The position numbers and the translations under genes are program-made. A stretch of DNA of 64,000 nt from CBDIHP01 sp965279195 (GTDB lineage Bacteria > Planctomycetota > Planctomycetia > Isosphaerales > Isosphaeraceae), in the NCBI GenBank assembly GCA_965279195.1, contig CBDIHP010000040.1, forward strand, positions 231,180-295,179. Reading direction: 5' to 3'. Below, one piece after another: positions 1-8,758 of this stretch. A model generated the notes under the pieces. That model was not told where the DNA came from, did not search any database, and saw only the letters and a list, made by a program, of their open reading frames with translations. The first letter of the stretch is position 1. Every line of letters starts with the position of its first letter.

Positions 1-1261
1 CGTAGTCGTCGGCGAGCTTCTCGAGGCTCTCGGGGAGCTTGCCGGTCTCCTCGCCCGAGTTCACCACGGCGATCACGTCGGGCGTGAACCGGCGGGTGCC
101 GTCGAGGGCGACGGAGAGTTCCATCCCCTCCATCACCTCCACCATCACCTCGCGGATCGCCCTGCGATAGGGGGCGAGATAGAGCACCTTCGAGGTCAGG
201 TCGAGGGACGTGCCGATGTCGACACCCGACTCCAGCAGGGCGGAGAGGGTTCGCGCCAGGCGCGAGGTGTCGATCTTGCGGACGAAGCCGCTCAGGACGG
301 GCGTGTGGAGGAAGACCTGATCGAGGATCGCCTTGCCCTTCGGGCTGCGGTACATGTTCAACAGCCCGAAGAGCGACCCGAAGGCCACCGTGGGCACGAG
401 CCACCAGCCGTTGGACCGCATGAAGTTGCTGAAGCCGATCAGGAACCGGCTCGGGAGCGGCAAGGCGACCTTGCCGGCGATGTCGAGGAGCATGGCCGCC
501 AGGGCGGGCAGGACGAAGATCGTCAGGATGGCGATCACGATCGAGCAGACGACCAGGACGATGACCGGGTAGATCATCGCCGAGCGGGCCTGTCGGATCA
601 GGCGGACGCGGGCCTCGTAGTGGTCGGCCATCCGCTTGAGCGTCTCGGGGATGCCGCCCCGCACCTCGGCGACGGTCATCATGCTCAGGATGAGCGAGTC
701 GAACGCCTGGGGCTCGCGGCTCATGGCCTCCGTCAGCGTCTCGCCGGACTGGATGGCGGTCTGCAACCGGCTGGCGACGGGTCCGAGGGCGCTCCTGGCG
801 AACTGCTGCTCCAGGCCGGCGAGCGACTTCATGATGTCGACGCCCGCCTCCTGGTAGGCGGCGAACTGGCGGCAGAAGATCGCGAGTTGCGAGGAACTGA
901 CCGACCCGAAGAGGACCCGCTCGCCGAGCGACGGCCCCTTGGAGGTCACGACCTTGGCCTCGATCTTCCCGGTCCGGGTCGAACGGGCGGCGGCCCCGGC
1001 GGGTCGGGCCCCCGGCGAGGGTCGCTTGGGCGACGAGGGGCTTGGCTTTCGGCCTGGCGTCGTCGTCGGAGATGGTCGGCTGGAAGACGCTGTCGCCGTA
1101 GACGTTCGGGGGCGGCGGGGGCTCCCAGGTGGGGATCTCCTCGCTCAGGGCGTAGGTGTCGGCCTCGGTGGGGGCGGCGGGGGCGTCGGCTTCCGCGAGG
1201 GGGGGCGGTCCCCGGGCTGGCGGGGGTCGGGGAATGACCCGCGACCGGCGTCCTGGCTCAT
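1..1261 (-). CDS. GspF/PilC-family inner-membrane platform protein of a type II secretion or type IV pilus system; partial, two apparent frameshifts
   Basis: The C-terminus lies beyond the left window edge. Reading leftwards, the clear part contains two GspF-type repeats of the polytopic platform protein that links the cytoplasmic ATPase to the pseudopilus: motifs such as LAIFCRQFAAYQEAGVD, VAEVRGGIPETLKRMADHYE, a strong membrane segment (MIYPVIVLVVCSIVIAIL) and, in the second repeat, LARTLSALLESGVD and VVNSGEETGKLPE. The ATG at 1261 begins MSQDAGRGSFPDPRQPGD, but the frame is lost at a run of seven G on the plus strand (1199-1205) and regained at a C run (1009-1013). Adding one base at the first and removing one at the second joins a proline-rich linker (EIPTWEPPPPPNVYG) to the conserved domain. 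Alternatively translation starts inside, at a GTG before TSKGPSLGERVLF. Family assignment is firm; the N-terminus is not. Confidence 0.8.
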
Positions 1262-1673
1262 CTGGCGATCTCCCGTCGGGGCCGCACCGAGTCGTCTCTC
1301 CAACAACCGTCCGCGGCTCCCATTATGACGACCGCCGTCGCCATTTGGCCACCGCCCTGCCCCCGCGAATCGCGGCCGGCCGGCATGCATTGAATCAGTC
1401 AAATATCGGCCGACGTTTCCGCAACCGGGGCCGAATCGAGGTTGACGCCCCTGGCCATCGGGGTTAAAGAGGACGTTGCAACTCTCGTCGCCCCGCCGAC
1501 CACCCCCATCGAATCCGCGTCCGCCGACCGCTCGCCGCGACGAGTTGTGGTCCGACACCGAGAGGAAATCCCCGAGGCCCTTGCGCGGCAGGACTTCGCG
1601 CGGGGCCGTCGACAGGGCCCGGCGCGACCTCCGGTCGAGCCCGTCCCGAGATCCGGCAGAGGAAGGAGCCTCG
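1262..1673. other. Divergent intergenic region
   Basis: About 410 bases between two divergently oriented genes, so it should hold both promoters. It contains a GGCCGGCCGGC palindromic run near 1374 and a short AT-rich stretch around 1390-1405. I see no RNA gene and no ORF with a credible product. Confidence 0.4.
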
Positions 1674-3315
1674 ATGCGAATCCGCAGCACGTCCGCACAA
1701 CCGAGCCGAGGCGCCACCGCGTTCGTTCTCGCATCGGCCCTCGTCAGCCCTTTCCTGTCGGCACTCCCCGCCCGGGCCCAGCAGCCGAAATCCGCCAAGA
1801 CCGAGCGGAGGGCCAGGACGCCGGGGACCGTGATCTCGACCCCCACCGCCGCCCCGGCCGCCCGCGCCGCCCAGCCCGCCGCCCCCCCTGCGACGACTTC
1901 CCGGGCCAACCGCCAGTACCGGCCGGTCCGCACCGTCGACGATGCGGCACCCGCGAGTCGCAAGCCGGCGGCCGCCCCGCAGCCGTACACGGCGTCGCCA
2001 TCGCCCAGGGCCGCCGAATCGACCGGCCACCCCCGCGAACGCCAGGTCGCGGCGCCGGCCGGCGCTCGCGGATCATCGACCCTCGCAGCCGCCGATCCCG
2101 CCCCGGTCGATCCCGGTTCGAGCGCGACCCGTCCGCCGACTGTCCGGACGGACTCCGCATCCAGCGGGACGCCCGACGGTGCGCCGCCGAGGCGTGCATA
2201 CGGGACGTCCGACGCCAGTTCCTCCGTGTCCGCCGCTCCCGTGGCCTCGACCGCGACGCCCCCGACTGTCCCCGCCTCGAGCCCCCTCCCCCGACGCCGC
2301 CGCCCGCGGCGACCGTGCAGGCTCCCGCCCCGGCGGCGACGGCCCCGACACCGTCCGGGCCGATCCCGGTCGATTCCGCCCCGGCATTCGTGCCGCCGAG
2401 TCCGGTTGCGTCCGCCCCGCCGGCCATCCAGGCTCCCGTTCCCACCCCTGCACCGGCCGCGCCTCCGGTCGTGGCGACCCCGCCCGTGACCGTGGGAACG
2501 CCTCCTGCTCCTGCTCCGGCCGTCGCCTCCCCCGCACAGGTCCCGACCGCACCCGCTGCAATGACCCCGGCCCCAGCACCGCAGGTGGATTCCTCCGTGG
2601 TGCAGGCGGCCGTGGCGGCCCCGGTTGCCCCGTCGAATCCGGTGACCGCGCCCCCTGCGACGAACCCGATCGGGTCGCCGAACGCCTTCGCGCCGGGGCT
2701 CACGTCGTCGGGCCAGTATGTCGCGGAGCCCTGGCGGGGCTCGGCGATGATCGGCCGGAACGGGGATCCCGTCCCGACGGCGACGAGCCCGATGTCTGGG
2801 ATGCCGGCCGTGGGGAACACGCCCAGGCCGGTGGCCCCCGCCGGGCTCGGCTTCAGCCCCGCCAGCATGGCGGTTCCCCCCGTGCTCCCCTCGACGCCCC
2901 GGCTGTTGCCGAGGCCGCCCGCGCGGGCATGATGATCGCAGCCACTAACGCGATCACCAACCCGACTACGACCTCGAACCCGACCGATGCCACGGGGACG
3001 GCCTCGGCTCCGAGCAAAAAGAAGCCCGACAAGCTCCGCGCGGCCGACGCCGTGGACGACGTGAACTCCGACGGCACGATCGTCAATCAAGGGATGTTCA
3101 CGAACCCCGCCAGCACCGATACGCTCCACGACCCGCGCCTGACCCTTGCGAAGACCCCCGAGGGCCTCCGCACCGTCCCGACCATCGCCGCGCAGGAACT
3201 CAACCCCGAGCCGCCCGCCATCCAGCCTGCCCCCGTGCCCGAGCCGACCACCTTCGCCATCCTGGCGATCGGTGCCCTCGGCTACGCCGCCGCCCGCTGG
3301 AAATCCCGCCCGTGA
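1674..3315 (+). CDS. Secreted Pro/Ala-rich protein with PEP-CTERM sorting signal; two apparent frameshifts
   Basis: Starts at ATG 1674 behind GGAAGGAGCC, and opens with a signal peptide (LVSPFLSALPARAQQ). A long low-complexity Ala/Pro/Thr/Ser region follows, then VPEPTTFAILAIGALGYAAA and a basic tail: the PEP-CTERM signal that exosortase systems recognise for anchoring to or export through the envelope. The three parts lie in three frames. One extra C in the five-C run at 2288-2292 and another in the six-C run at 2876-2881 joins them into a single protein of about 547 residues. No enzymatic domain is visible, so a structural or surface role is likely. Either the sequence has homopolymer deletions or this is a decayed gene; preservation of all three parts, including the intact C-terminal signal, favours the former. 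Confidence 0.7.
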
Positions 3316-3343
3316 CCGACCCAACCGCCCGCGCGGCCGGGCA

Positions 3344-3434
3344 CCTGGTTTGGTGCGGTGGATACGAGTACGCGTCGCAGCCCACCCGACGCGTTGCCAG
3401 GTAGGATGCGGTGGACGCGAGTACGCGTCGCAGC
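3344..3434. repeat. Two direct repeat units, about 53 bp period
   Basis: The segments at 3352-3381 and 3403-3434 both contain TGCGGTGGA, two variable bases, then CGAGTACGCGTCGCAGC. They sit between the convergent PEP-CTERM gene and nucleoside-hydrolase gene. A related GTCGCAGCGCA tail occurs near 16360 between two other convergent genes. Confidence 0.7.
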
Positions 3435-3439
3435 GCAAT

Positions 3440-4354
3440 CTACCTCATCAATTCGGCGAGGTCTTTCCAGAGGGCCTCGCCGTCGATCTTCGTGACCCAC
3501 TCCAGGGTGCCCTCGGCCTTTCCGTGGGCGAAGCTCAGGTCGTCTTTCAGGTCGGGCCGGGGGTAGGATTTCGTCTCGGCCTTGCCCAGCAGGTAGGCGA
3601 CGGTCGAGGGGTCCCAGATCGGCCAGGCGTCGGGCTTGCCGCTCACCTTCAGGACCATCTCGGCGTGCTCCTTGAGCCAGGGCCGGCAGAATTTGACGAG
3701 GCTCGGGCCGGGTTCGCCGAGCTTGCCGAACCGGCGATCGAGGTCATCGCCGCTCAGGACGAGGGCGTCCTTGCAGACCTTCTCGCAGGCGATGACCAGC
3801 GGCACGCGCGAGCGGAGGATCGTCCGCCAGGCGATCGGGTCGTTCTTGACGTTCCAGGGGTCGCCGCCGACCGGCCAGTCGCCGAAGCCCATCGTCACGA
3901 GCCGGACACGGTCGGCCCAGTTCGGGTCGATGAGCAGGGCGGACGCGACATCGGTCGCCGCGCCGATCATCACGACCGTGAGCCGGTTCTTCGGATCGAA
4001 CCCCTCGGCCGCCTTGAGCAGCGCCTCGGTCCCCGGCCCCTTGCGGGGCTGGCCCTCGGCGGCGATCGGCTCGCTCGATCCGGCGACGACCTTCGGCAAG
4101 GGACGTCCGTGCTTCGGCCGGAGCTTCGCCAGCCACCCGGAGGCCTGCTTCGCGGCCGTCTCGGTGGCCGGCTTCGCCAGGTTCGGCGCGTGCGAGGTGA
4201 CGACGTAACGGAGGTCGAACCGGGGCGACAGGGCCAGGTGGATCAGCGCGTACTGGTCGTCGATCTCGCAGCCGAGGTCGCTCGACAGCACGACGGGGAT
4301 CGGGGCCGGCTCGGGAGGTAGTGTCATCAGGGTGCAGAGGACGAAGGCGAGCAT
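3440..4354 (-). CDS. Secreted nucleoside-hydrolase-like protein (inosine-uridine N-ribohydrolase superfamily)
   Basis: Encodes 304 residues with a hydrophobic N-terminus (MLAFVLCTLMTLPPEP) that may act as a signal peptide. The segment VVLSSDLGCEIDDQYALIHL matches the calcium-binding DxDxxxDD signature of nucleoside hydrolases in position and pattern, although the first aspartate context (SSDLGCEIDD) deviates from the canonical DTDPGxDD. The central VVMIGAATDVASAL corresponds to the family's GPLTNVA-type strand. The expected reaction is N-glycosidic cleavage of a nucleoside or related compound, but substrate cannot be inferred. Many planctomycetes carry expanded sets of such secreted relatives. 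Start chosen at ATG 4354; ATG 4327 is an alternative that would remove the putative signal peptide. Confidence 0.72.
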   Translation of the reverse strand: MLAFVLCTLMTLPPEPAPIPVVLSSDLGCEIDDQYALIHLALSPRFDLRYVVTSHAPNLAKPATETAAKQASGWLAKLRPKHGRPLPKVVAGSSEPIAAEGQPRKGPGTEALLKAAEGFDPKNRLTVVMIGAATDVASALLIDPNWADRVRLVTMGFGDWPVGGDPWNVKNDPIAWRTILRSRVPLVIACEKVCKDALVLSGDDLDRRFGKLGEPGPSLVKFCRPWLKEHAEMVLKVSGKPDAWPIWDPSTVAYLLGKAETKSYPRPDLKDDLSFAHGKAEGTLEWVTKIDGEALWKDLAELMR

Positions 4355-4558
4355 CGGTCGTTCTCGTGGTGGGTCGCGTCGAGTGGCGGGCGTCGCCCGT
4401 CGGATTGCCCCGGGCGGGTCCGCTGGCTAGACTCGTTCCACCCGGGCCGGGACATGGTGGACCGCCGACGGCGCCGGGTCAAGGTTCCTCCCAACCTCTG
4501 CCAGAACGCGGCATCGGCGAGCCGTCGAGAATCGAAGCGACATCGGGGACCGGCACAC

Positions 4559-5902
4559 ATGGCGGATCAGCTCGCGGCGGGCGCTGGGGGGAAATCAGAG
4601 GACTGGGCCGATCTCCCGGTCGGGGCCGACGAGCCCGAGAGCAACCCGGGGGGGATCCCGCTCTACGTCTGGGTCATCGGCGCGGCCATCCTCGGCGTCG
4701 CCGTCGGCCTCGGCCTCCAGCAATTCGCGTCCGTCGAGAGGGCCCAGTCGATCGCCGGCGGGCTCGACCTCCTGCCGAACCTGATCATCCGCATGCTCAA
4801 GGCGCTGGCGACCCCGCTGGTCGTGCTGGCGATCCTGAACGCCATCGTCACCAACGACATCCGGGGCAAGCAAGGGGCCCGGATGATCTTCTACTATTTG
4901 ATCAATACCGTCGTGGCGATCACGATCGGCCTGGTGCTCTCGAACGTCATCAGGCCGGGCGTCGGGGCCAAGCTGCCGAATGCCGCCAGGCCGGCTGTTG
5001 CCGCCGCGGCGGCGCCTGGTGCGAAGGCCGAGCCCACCGGGATCACCAAGCTCCTCTACGAGATGATCCCGGACAGCATCGGCGACTCGTTCGTGAAGAA
5101 CAACCTCGCCCAGCTCGTCGTCGTCACGCTCGCCATCGGGATCGGCCTGGCCAAGATCCGCGACGAGCAGCGAAGCCGGGGCGAAACCTCGCACGAGATC
5201 GTGATCCACGTCATCACCGTGGGCTTCGAACTGTTGATGCGTGTGCTGCTCTGGGTGGTGGCGCTCGTGCCGATCGCCGTCTTCGGCGTGGTGGCTTCGA
5301 ACATCGCGCGGAGCGGCCTGAGCGTATTCGTCTCGCTCGCCTGGTTCATCGTGGTCGTGCTCGTCGGCCTGGCGCTCCAGGTCTCGTGGTATCTGGGATT
5401 GGTCGGCATCTTCGCCCGGATGTCTCCCGGCCGGTTCTTCCGGGGGGCCGCCAACGTCATGGCGACCTCCTTCAGCACCGCCAGCACCGGCGCGACGATG
5501 CCCGTCACGCTCAAGGCCCTGACCGAACGCCTCGGCATCTCCCGGGCGTCGAGCCAGCTCGCCGCCTGCGTCGGCACGAACTTCAACAACGACGGCACCG
5601 CGCTCTATCAGGCGTCCGTCGTCCTGTTCATGGCCCAGGCGATGGGATCCTCGCTCAGCTTCGTGGACCAGCTCGTGATCGTCGTGACCACGGTCGTCGC
5701 GAGCATCGGGGCGGGTTGCATCCCATCGGGCGGGTTCGTGACGCTCCCGCTCATCTTCGCGGCCGTCGGGCTGTCGGCCGAGCAGATCCCGATCATCCTC
5801 ACGATCGACTGGTTCCTCGACCGCTGCCGCACGACCTCCAACATCCTCGGCGACATGACCGTCGCCGTGCTGCTGGACAAGACCCACGACGAAGGGAACT
5901 GA
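4559..5902 (+). CDS. Dicarboxylate/amino acid:cation symporter (DAACS/SLC1 family)
   Basis: A 447-residue polytopic membrane protein. The family signatures are present: a serine-rich hairpin region (MATSFSTASTGATMPVT), the substrate/sodium site NFNNDGTALYQ (NMDGT in classical GltP/GltPh, here NNDGT) and SIGAGCIPSGGFVTLPLI followed by DWFLDRCRTTSNILGD, equivalent to DRxRTxxNVxGD. It should couple sodium or proton influx to uptake of glutamate, aspartate or C4-dicarboxylates. The loop with an Ala-rich insertion (PAVAAAAAPGAKAEPTG) before LLYEMIPD is unusual but common in planctomycete homologues as a flexible loop. ATG 4559 chosen because the upstream in-frame sequence is arginine-rich and non-hydrophobic. 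A small gene follows within six bases, suggesting cotranscription. Confidence 0.92.
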   Translation: MADQLAAGAGGKSEDWADLPVGADEPESNPGGIPLYVWVIGAAILGVAVGLGLQQFASVERAQSIAGGLDLLPNLIIRMLKALATPLVVLAILNAIVTNDIRGKQGARMIFYYLINTVVAITIGLVLSNVIRPGVGAKLPNAARPAVAAAAAPGAKAEPTGITKLLYEMIPDSIGDSFVKNNLAQLVVVTLAIGIGLAKIRDEQRSRGETSHEIVIHVITVGFELLMRVLLWVVALVPIAVFGVVASNIARSGLSVFVSLAWFIVVVLVGLALQVSWYLGLVGIFARMSPGRFFRGAANVMATSFSTASTGATMPVTLKALTERLGISRASSQLAACVGTNFNNDGTALYQASVVLFMAQAMGSSLSFVDQLVIVVTTVVASIGAGCIPSGGFVTLPLIFAAVGLSAEQIPIILTIDWFLDRCRTTSNILGDMTVAVLLDKTHDEGN

Positions 5903-5907
5903 ACCCG

Positions 5908-6192
5908 ATGCCCACCCTGCGCGGGATCATCCGGACGGCGGAGCTGGCCGAGTACCCGCCGGGGTCGGACCGGGTCGAGATGGTGCTGGCCGTCCAGGGC
6001 GTCGGCCCTGCTCAGCCGCGCCGGATCGTCCTGCTGATGGAACTCCTGATCGCGAACGACGACCTCGAACCCGAGGCGATCCAGGGCCATGGCTTCGATG
6101 CCGACGTCGAGCCGGATCCGGCCGACCCGAAGCGCTGGATCGTCTCCCGCATCTCCGTGGCCTCGCGCGCCCTCCGGCCGCCGGTCGAGTGA
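5908..6192 (+). CDS. Small conserved-looking hypothetical protein
   Basis: A 94-residue protein that begins five bases after the stop of the symporter gene, so it is almost certainly cotranscribed. It is acidic (dipeptides ED, DD and DLEPEA), contains a beta-rich opening (LRGIIRTAELAEYPPGSDRVEMVLAVQGVG can be seen as two strands) and has no membrane segment or signal peptide. The upstream AACTGAACCCG is not a strong ribosome site, consistent with coupling to the upstream stop. I do not recognise the family. Confidence 0.6.
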   Translation: MPTLRGIIRTAELAEYPPGSDRVEMVLAVQGVGPAQPRRIVLLMELLIANDDLEPEAIQGHGFDADVEPDPADPKRWIVSRISVASRALRPPVE

Positions 6193-6289
6193 GCGGGCCG
6201 GTAGGGTGGCCAATAACGGCGGGCCCGGTGCGAATCCCCGGGTGTCCGTCGGGTGTCCCGGCGGTCCAACGGTTTATGAGGACGAAGCA

Positions 6290-7105
6290 ATGTCGCGGAC
6301 GTCTCGCGTGGCCGGGATCGCCGGGCTCGGTCTGATCGCCGGGCTGGTCGGCTGTTCGGTGCAACTCGGCTCCCTCGGGGCGAGCTACAGCCAGAAGATC
6401 GAGCCGATCAAGCTCGACGTCGCCGAAGGAGACCGGCTCGTCGTCGACAGCGACGGCGGCTCGATCTCCGTGGTCGCCGGCGAGCCCGGCGCGATGGTCC
6501 TGGAGGCCGAGAAAAAAGCGGGCCGGGAGGATGCGCTCGACGCGATGAAGATCGTGATCGACCGGAAGGACAGGCGAGTCCGGGTGACCTGGACCTCGGA
6601 GGATAAGTCGAGCTCGCGACGCTATGTGAATTTCTCGATCAAGGTACCGAAGGGGACGCCGGTCGAGGCGCTGACGAAATCCGGCTCGATCGACGTGCAC
6701 GGCCTCGACTCGGGCCTGACGGCCGAGTCGAAGGGGGGCTCGATCGAGGTCGAGAAGGTCGCCGGCGACCTCAAACTCGTGACCGGCGGCGGCAGCATCG
6801 ACGTTTCGGGCGCGAAGGGCAAGGTCGAGGCCAACACCGCCGGCGGCAGCATCAGCGTGTCGGGCGACCTCTCGGGCCAGTCCGTGATCAAGACCGGCGG
6901 CGGCAGCATCGACATCGCCCTGCCGGCGGACGCGAAGCTGGCCGTCGAGGCGGGAACGGGAGGTGGAAGCGTCCAGAATGACTTCGGCCTGACATCGAGC
7001 GGGACCGGCTCGAAGTCGCTCTCCGGCACGATCGGCGACGGCTCCGCCGGGTCCTTGAAGGCCCGGACCGGCGGCGGCAGCGTCAAGATCCGCAAGGGCC
7101 GCTGA
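6290..7105 (+). CDS. DUF4097-like beta-solenoid lipoprotein
   Basis: A 271-residue lipoprotein: MSRTSRVAGIAGLGLIAGLVGCS is a typical n-region, hydrophobic core and lipobox with Cys at about residue 23. The rest is built from repeated short beta-strands with GGGSI/V turns (SDGGSISVV, SKGGSIEVE, TGGGSIDVS, AGGSISVSG, TGGGSIDIA, TGGGSVKIR), the pattern of the DUF4097 putative-adhesin beta-solenoid. The role is unknown; relatives sit near membrane stress regulators. Starts at ATG 6290 after GAGGACGAAGCA. It stands convergent to an atypical kinase gene with only nine bases between stops. Confidence 0.8.
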   Translation: MSRTSRVAGIAGLGLIAGLVGCSVQLGSLGASYSQKIEPIKLDVAEGDRLVVDSDGGSISVVAGEPGAMVLEAEKKAGREDALDAMKIVIDRKDRRVRVTWTSEDKSSSRRYVNFSIKVPKGTPVEALTKSGSIDVHGLDSGLTAESKGGSIEVEKVAGDLKLVTGGGSIDVSGAKGKVEANTAGGSISVSGDLSGQSVIKTGGGSIDIALPADAKLAVEAGTGGGSVQNDFGLTSSGTGSKSLSGTIGDGSAGSLKARTGGGSVKIRKGR

Positions 7106-7114
7106 GCCGGCCGC

Positions 7115-8155
7115 TCAGCGGATGAAATACGCCACGGCGAGCGTGGCGACCAGCGCCACGGCCGCCAGCGGGGCGACCATCTTCGACGCCCCCCTCGACG
7201 AATCCTTCGAAGAGCCGCGGGTCCCGGCCGAACGCCCGGCGACCGCGTCACGGAACCGCGAGGCCAGCTCCCCGGCCGACTGCGGGCGGTCCTCGGGCGA
7301 CTTGGCGAGCGCGGCCTTCACGACGGCCTCGACGCCCGCCGCGCGGGGGTTCTCCCACCAGCCGGCGGGGAAGTCGGGCACCGGCTGATTGGCGTGCGCC
7401 AGGATCGTCTGGATCTCCGACCGCCCCGCGTAGGGCAACTCGCCGGTGAGGGCCTCGTACAACGTCGCGCCCAGCGAGTAGACGTCGGAACGGGCGTCGA
7501 CCGGATTGCCCCTCGCCTGCTCGGGGCTCATGTAGGCGGCGGTCCCGAGGGTCGTCCCGGCCCCGGTCAGCTCGCCGGCCTTGGGATTGGCCTGCTCAAG
7601 CGCCTTCGCCAGGCCGAAGTCCAGGAGCTTGACGACCGTCCGGCCGCCGGGCCGCTCGCTGAGCATGATGTTGTACGGATTGATATCCCGATGGATGATC
7701 CCCTGCTTATGGGCGGCATCCAGCGCCGAGGCGGCCTGCGTCAGATACTCGGACAGTTCCTCCGGCTGGACCGGTCCATCCTGGGCCACGATGTCGCCGA
7801 GGGTCTGGCCCTGGAGCAGTTCCATCGCGAGATACGGGCGACCCCCCTCGGTGTGGCCCGTGCCCAGGCAACGCACGACGTTCGGGTGGGAGAAGCTGGC
7901 CAGGAACTCGACCTCACGCTCGAAGCGGGTGGCGAGCTGGCGGTCGACCCAGGGCTGGAGGATCTTCACCGCCACCTGCTGCCCTGTCGTGGTGTCCTCG
8001 GCGCGGAAGACCCTGGCCTTGTCGGTCTTGATCGCGATGCGCGAGCCCGTCTGGAGGTTCCGGGCGTGGTGCAACTGGGCACGGTCGCTCTGCTTGATCT
8101 CGTCGAGGATCAGGAATCGATCGGCGATGGTTTCACGGGACGTTGCAGTGGTCAT
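7115..8155 (-). CDS. Hanks-type Ser/Thr kinase-like protein with degenerate catalytic features and C-terminal TM anchor
   Basis: 346 residues; protein-kinase fold with a C-terminal membrane segment (VAPLAAVALVATLAVAYFI). Recognisable kinase elements are VAVKIL (beta3 lysine), HPNVVR, LLDFGLAKAL (DFG), MSPEQA (APE-like) and DVYSLG. Two elements are abnormal. The glycine-rich loop GxGxxG is missing: the sequence reads LDEIKQSDRAQLHHARNLQTG and contains an extra IAIKTD before FRAEDTTTGQQVAVK, as if beta1-beta3 were duplicated and altered. The catalytic loop is HRDINPYN, with Asn in place of the usual Lys of HRDxKPxN. It may be a pseudokinase or an impaired kinase. ATG 8155 chosen over a TTG two codons upstream. 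Confidence 0.82.
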   Translation of the reverse strand: MTTATSRETIADRFLILDEIKQSDRAQLHHARNLQTGSRIAIKTDKARVFRAEDTTTGQQVAVKILQPWVDRQLATRFEREVEFLASFSHPNVVRCLGTGHTEGGRPYLAMELLQGQTLGDIVAQDGPVQPEELSEYLTQAASALDAAHKQGIIHRDINPYNIMLSERPGGRTVVKLLDFGLAKALEQANPKAGELTGAGTTLGTAAYMSPEQARGNPVDARSDVYSLGATLYEALTGELPYAGRSEIQTILAHANQPVPDFPAGWWENPRAAGVEAVVKAALAKSPEDRPQSAGELASRFRDAVAGRSAGTRGSSKDSSRGASKMVAPLAAVALVATLAVAYFIR

Positions 8156-8758
8156 GCCCAAGTTCTCCGGGTGAATGCCTGGCCAATGTTGCGCGAGGGG
8201 CGCTCACCTGGTGTGCGACGTCGCAGGCGATCGCCATCGATCACTTCGCTCTCCCTCTCCCGTCAGATTAGGGAACGGATTCTCACCAGACCAGGCGTTT
8301 TTTCGAGGAACCGTGGCGCGTTACCGTTCTGAGGCGCGAATGCATGTGCGACGGCGGCCACGTGAAAGTTGCTTTTAGCGTGTTTGTTCCATTGGGTCTG
8401 CGAAAAAAGGCTAAAACAGACGAATGCGTCGAGTACGACCCGGGCGTGCGACTTCGTTCACCTGGGTTCACTTGCGGGCGTGGTCGCGGGCTCGAGGGCG
8501 GGTGAATCGGGCGCTAACGGAACGAAGCATCTCGGAAGGGACACGATTACAATGGATGCGAAAGCGAAAAATATATTAAAAATTGTGGATTTTGTTCATG
8601 TGATCGGGCTCGATCGGGACGGCCCCGCCGATTCGCCCGACCGGTTATCGCAAGCCCTCGACGGGGTCGCAAAGGCTCGACTGTTCGGCAGGCTTGACGC
8701 AACGCGTTGCACTCCGGCGGCGCGCGTTCGTTAACGCGCCGCCGAGAACTCGCCTTCG
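8156..8758. other. Long intergenic region with AT-rich patch
   Basis: About 600 bases upstream of the atypical kinase and downstream of the TatD gene. A marked AT-rich patch (near 8560-8600, GCGAAAAATATATTAAAAAT) stands out from the surrounding sequence, and a hairpin lies at its right end. Short ORFs here lack database-like features and I do not call them. It could hold the kinase promoter or a small RNA; nothing in the sequence proves either. Confidence 0.35.
8715..8744 (-). terminator. Hairpin downstream of the TatD gene
   Basis: A perfect 10-bp GC stem (CGGCGGCGCG with CGCGCCGCCG) around a 10-nt loop, starting 14 bases past the TatD stop on the minus strand. It lacks a U-tract, so factor-independent termination is uncertain. 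Confidence 0.5.

Noticed and set aside
4595..5887. A minus-strand open frame of 430 codons over the symporter
   Set aside because: Antisense shadow of a clear DAACS transporter; product is Asp/Glu/Arg/His-rich without homology signs.
8369..8734. Plus-strand ORF in the long intergenic region
   Set aside because: Composition is atypical and the reading spans an AT-rich patch and a hairpin. It has no recognisable domain.
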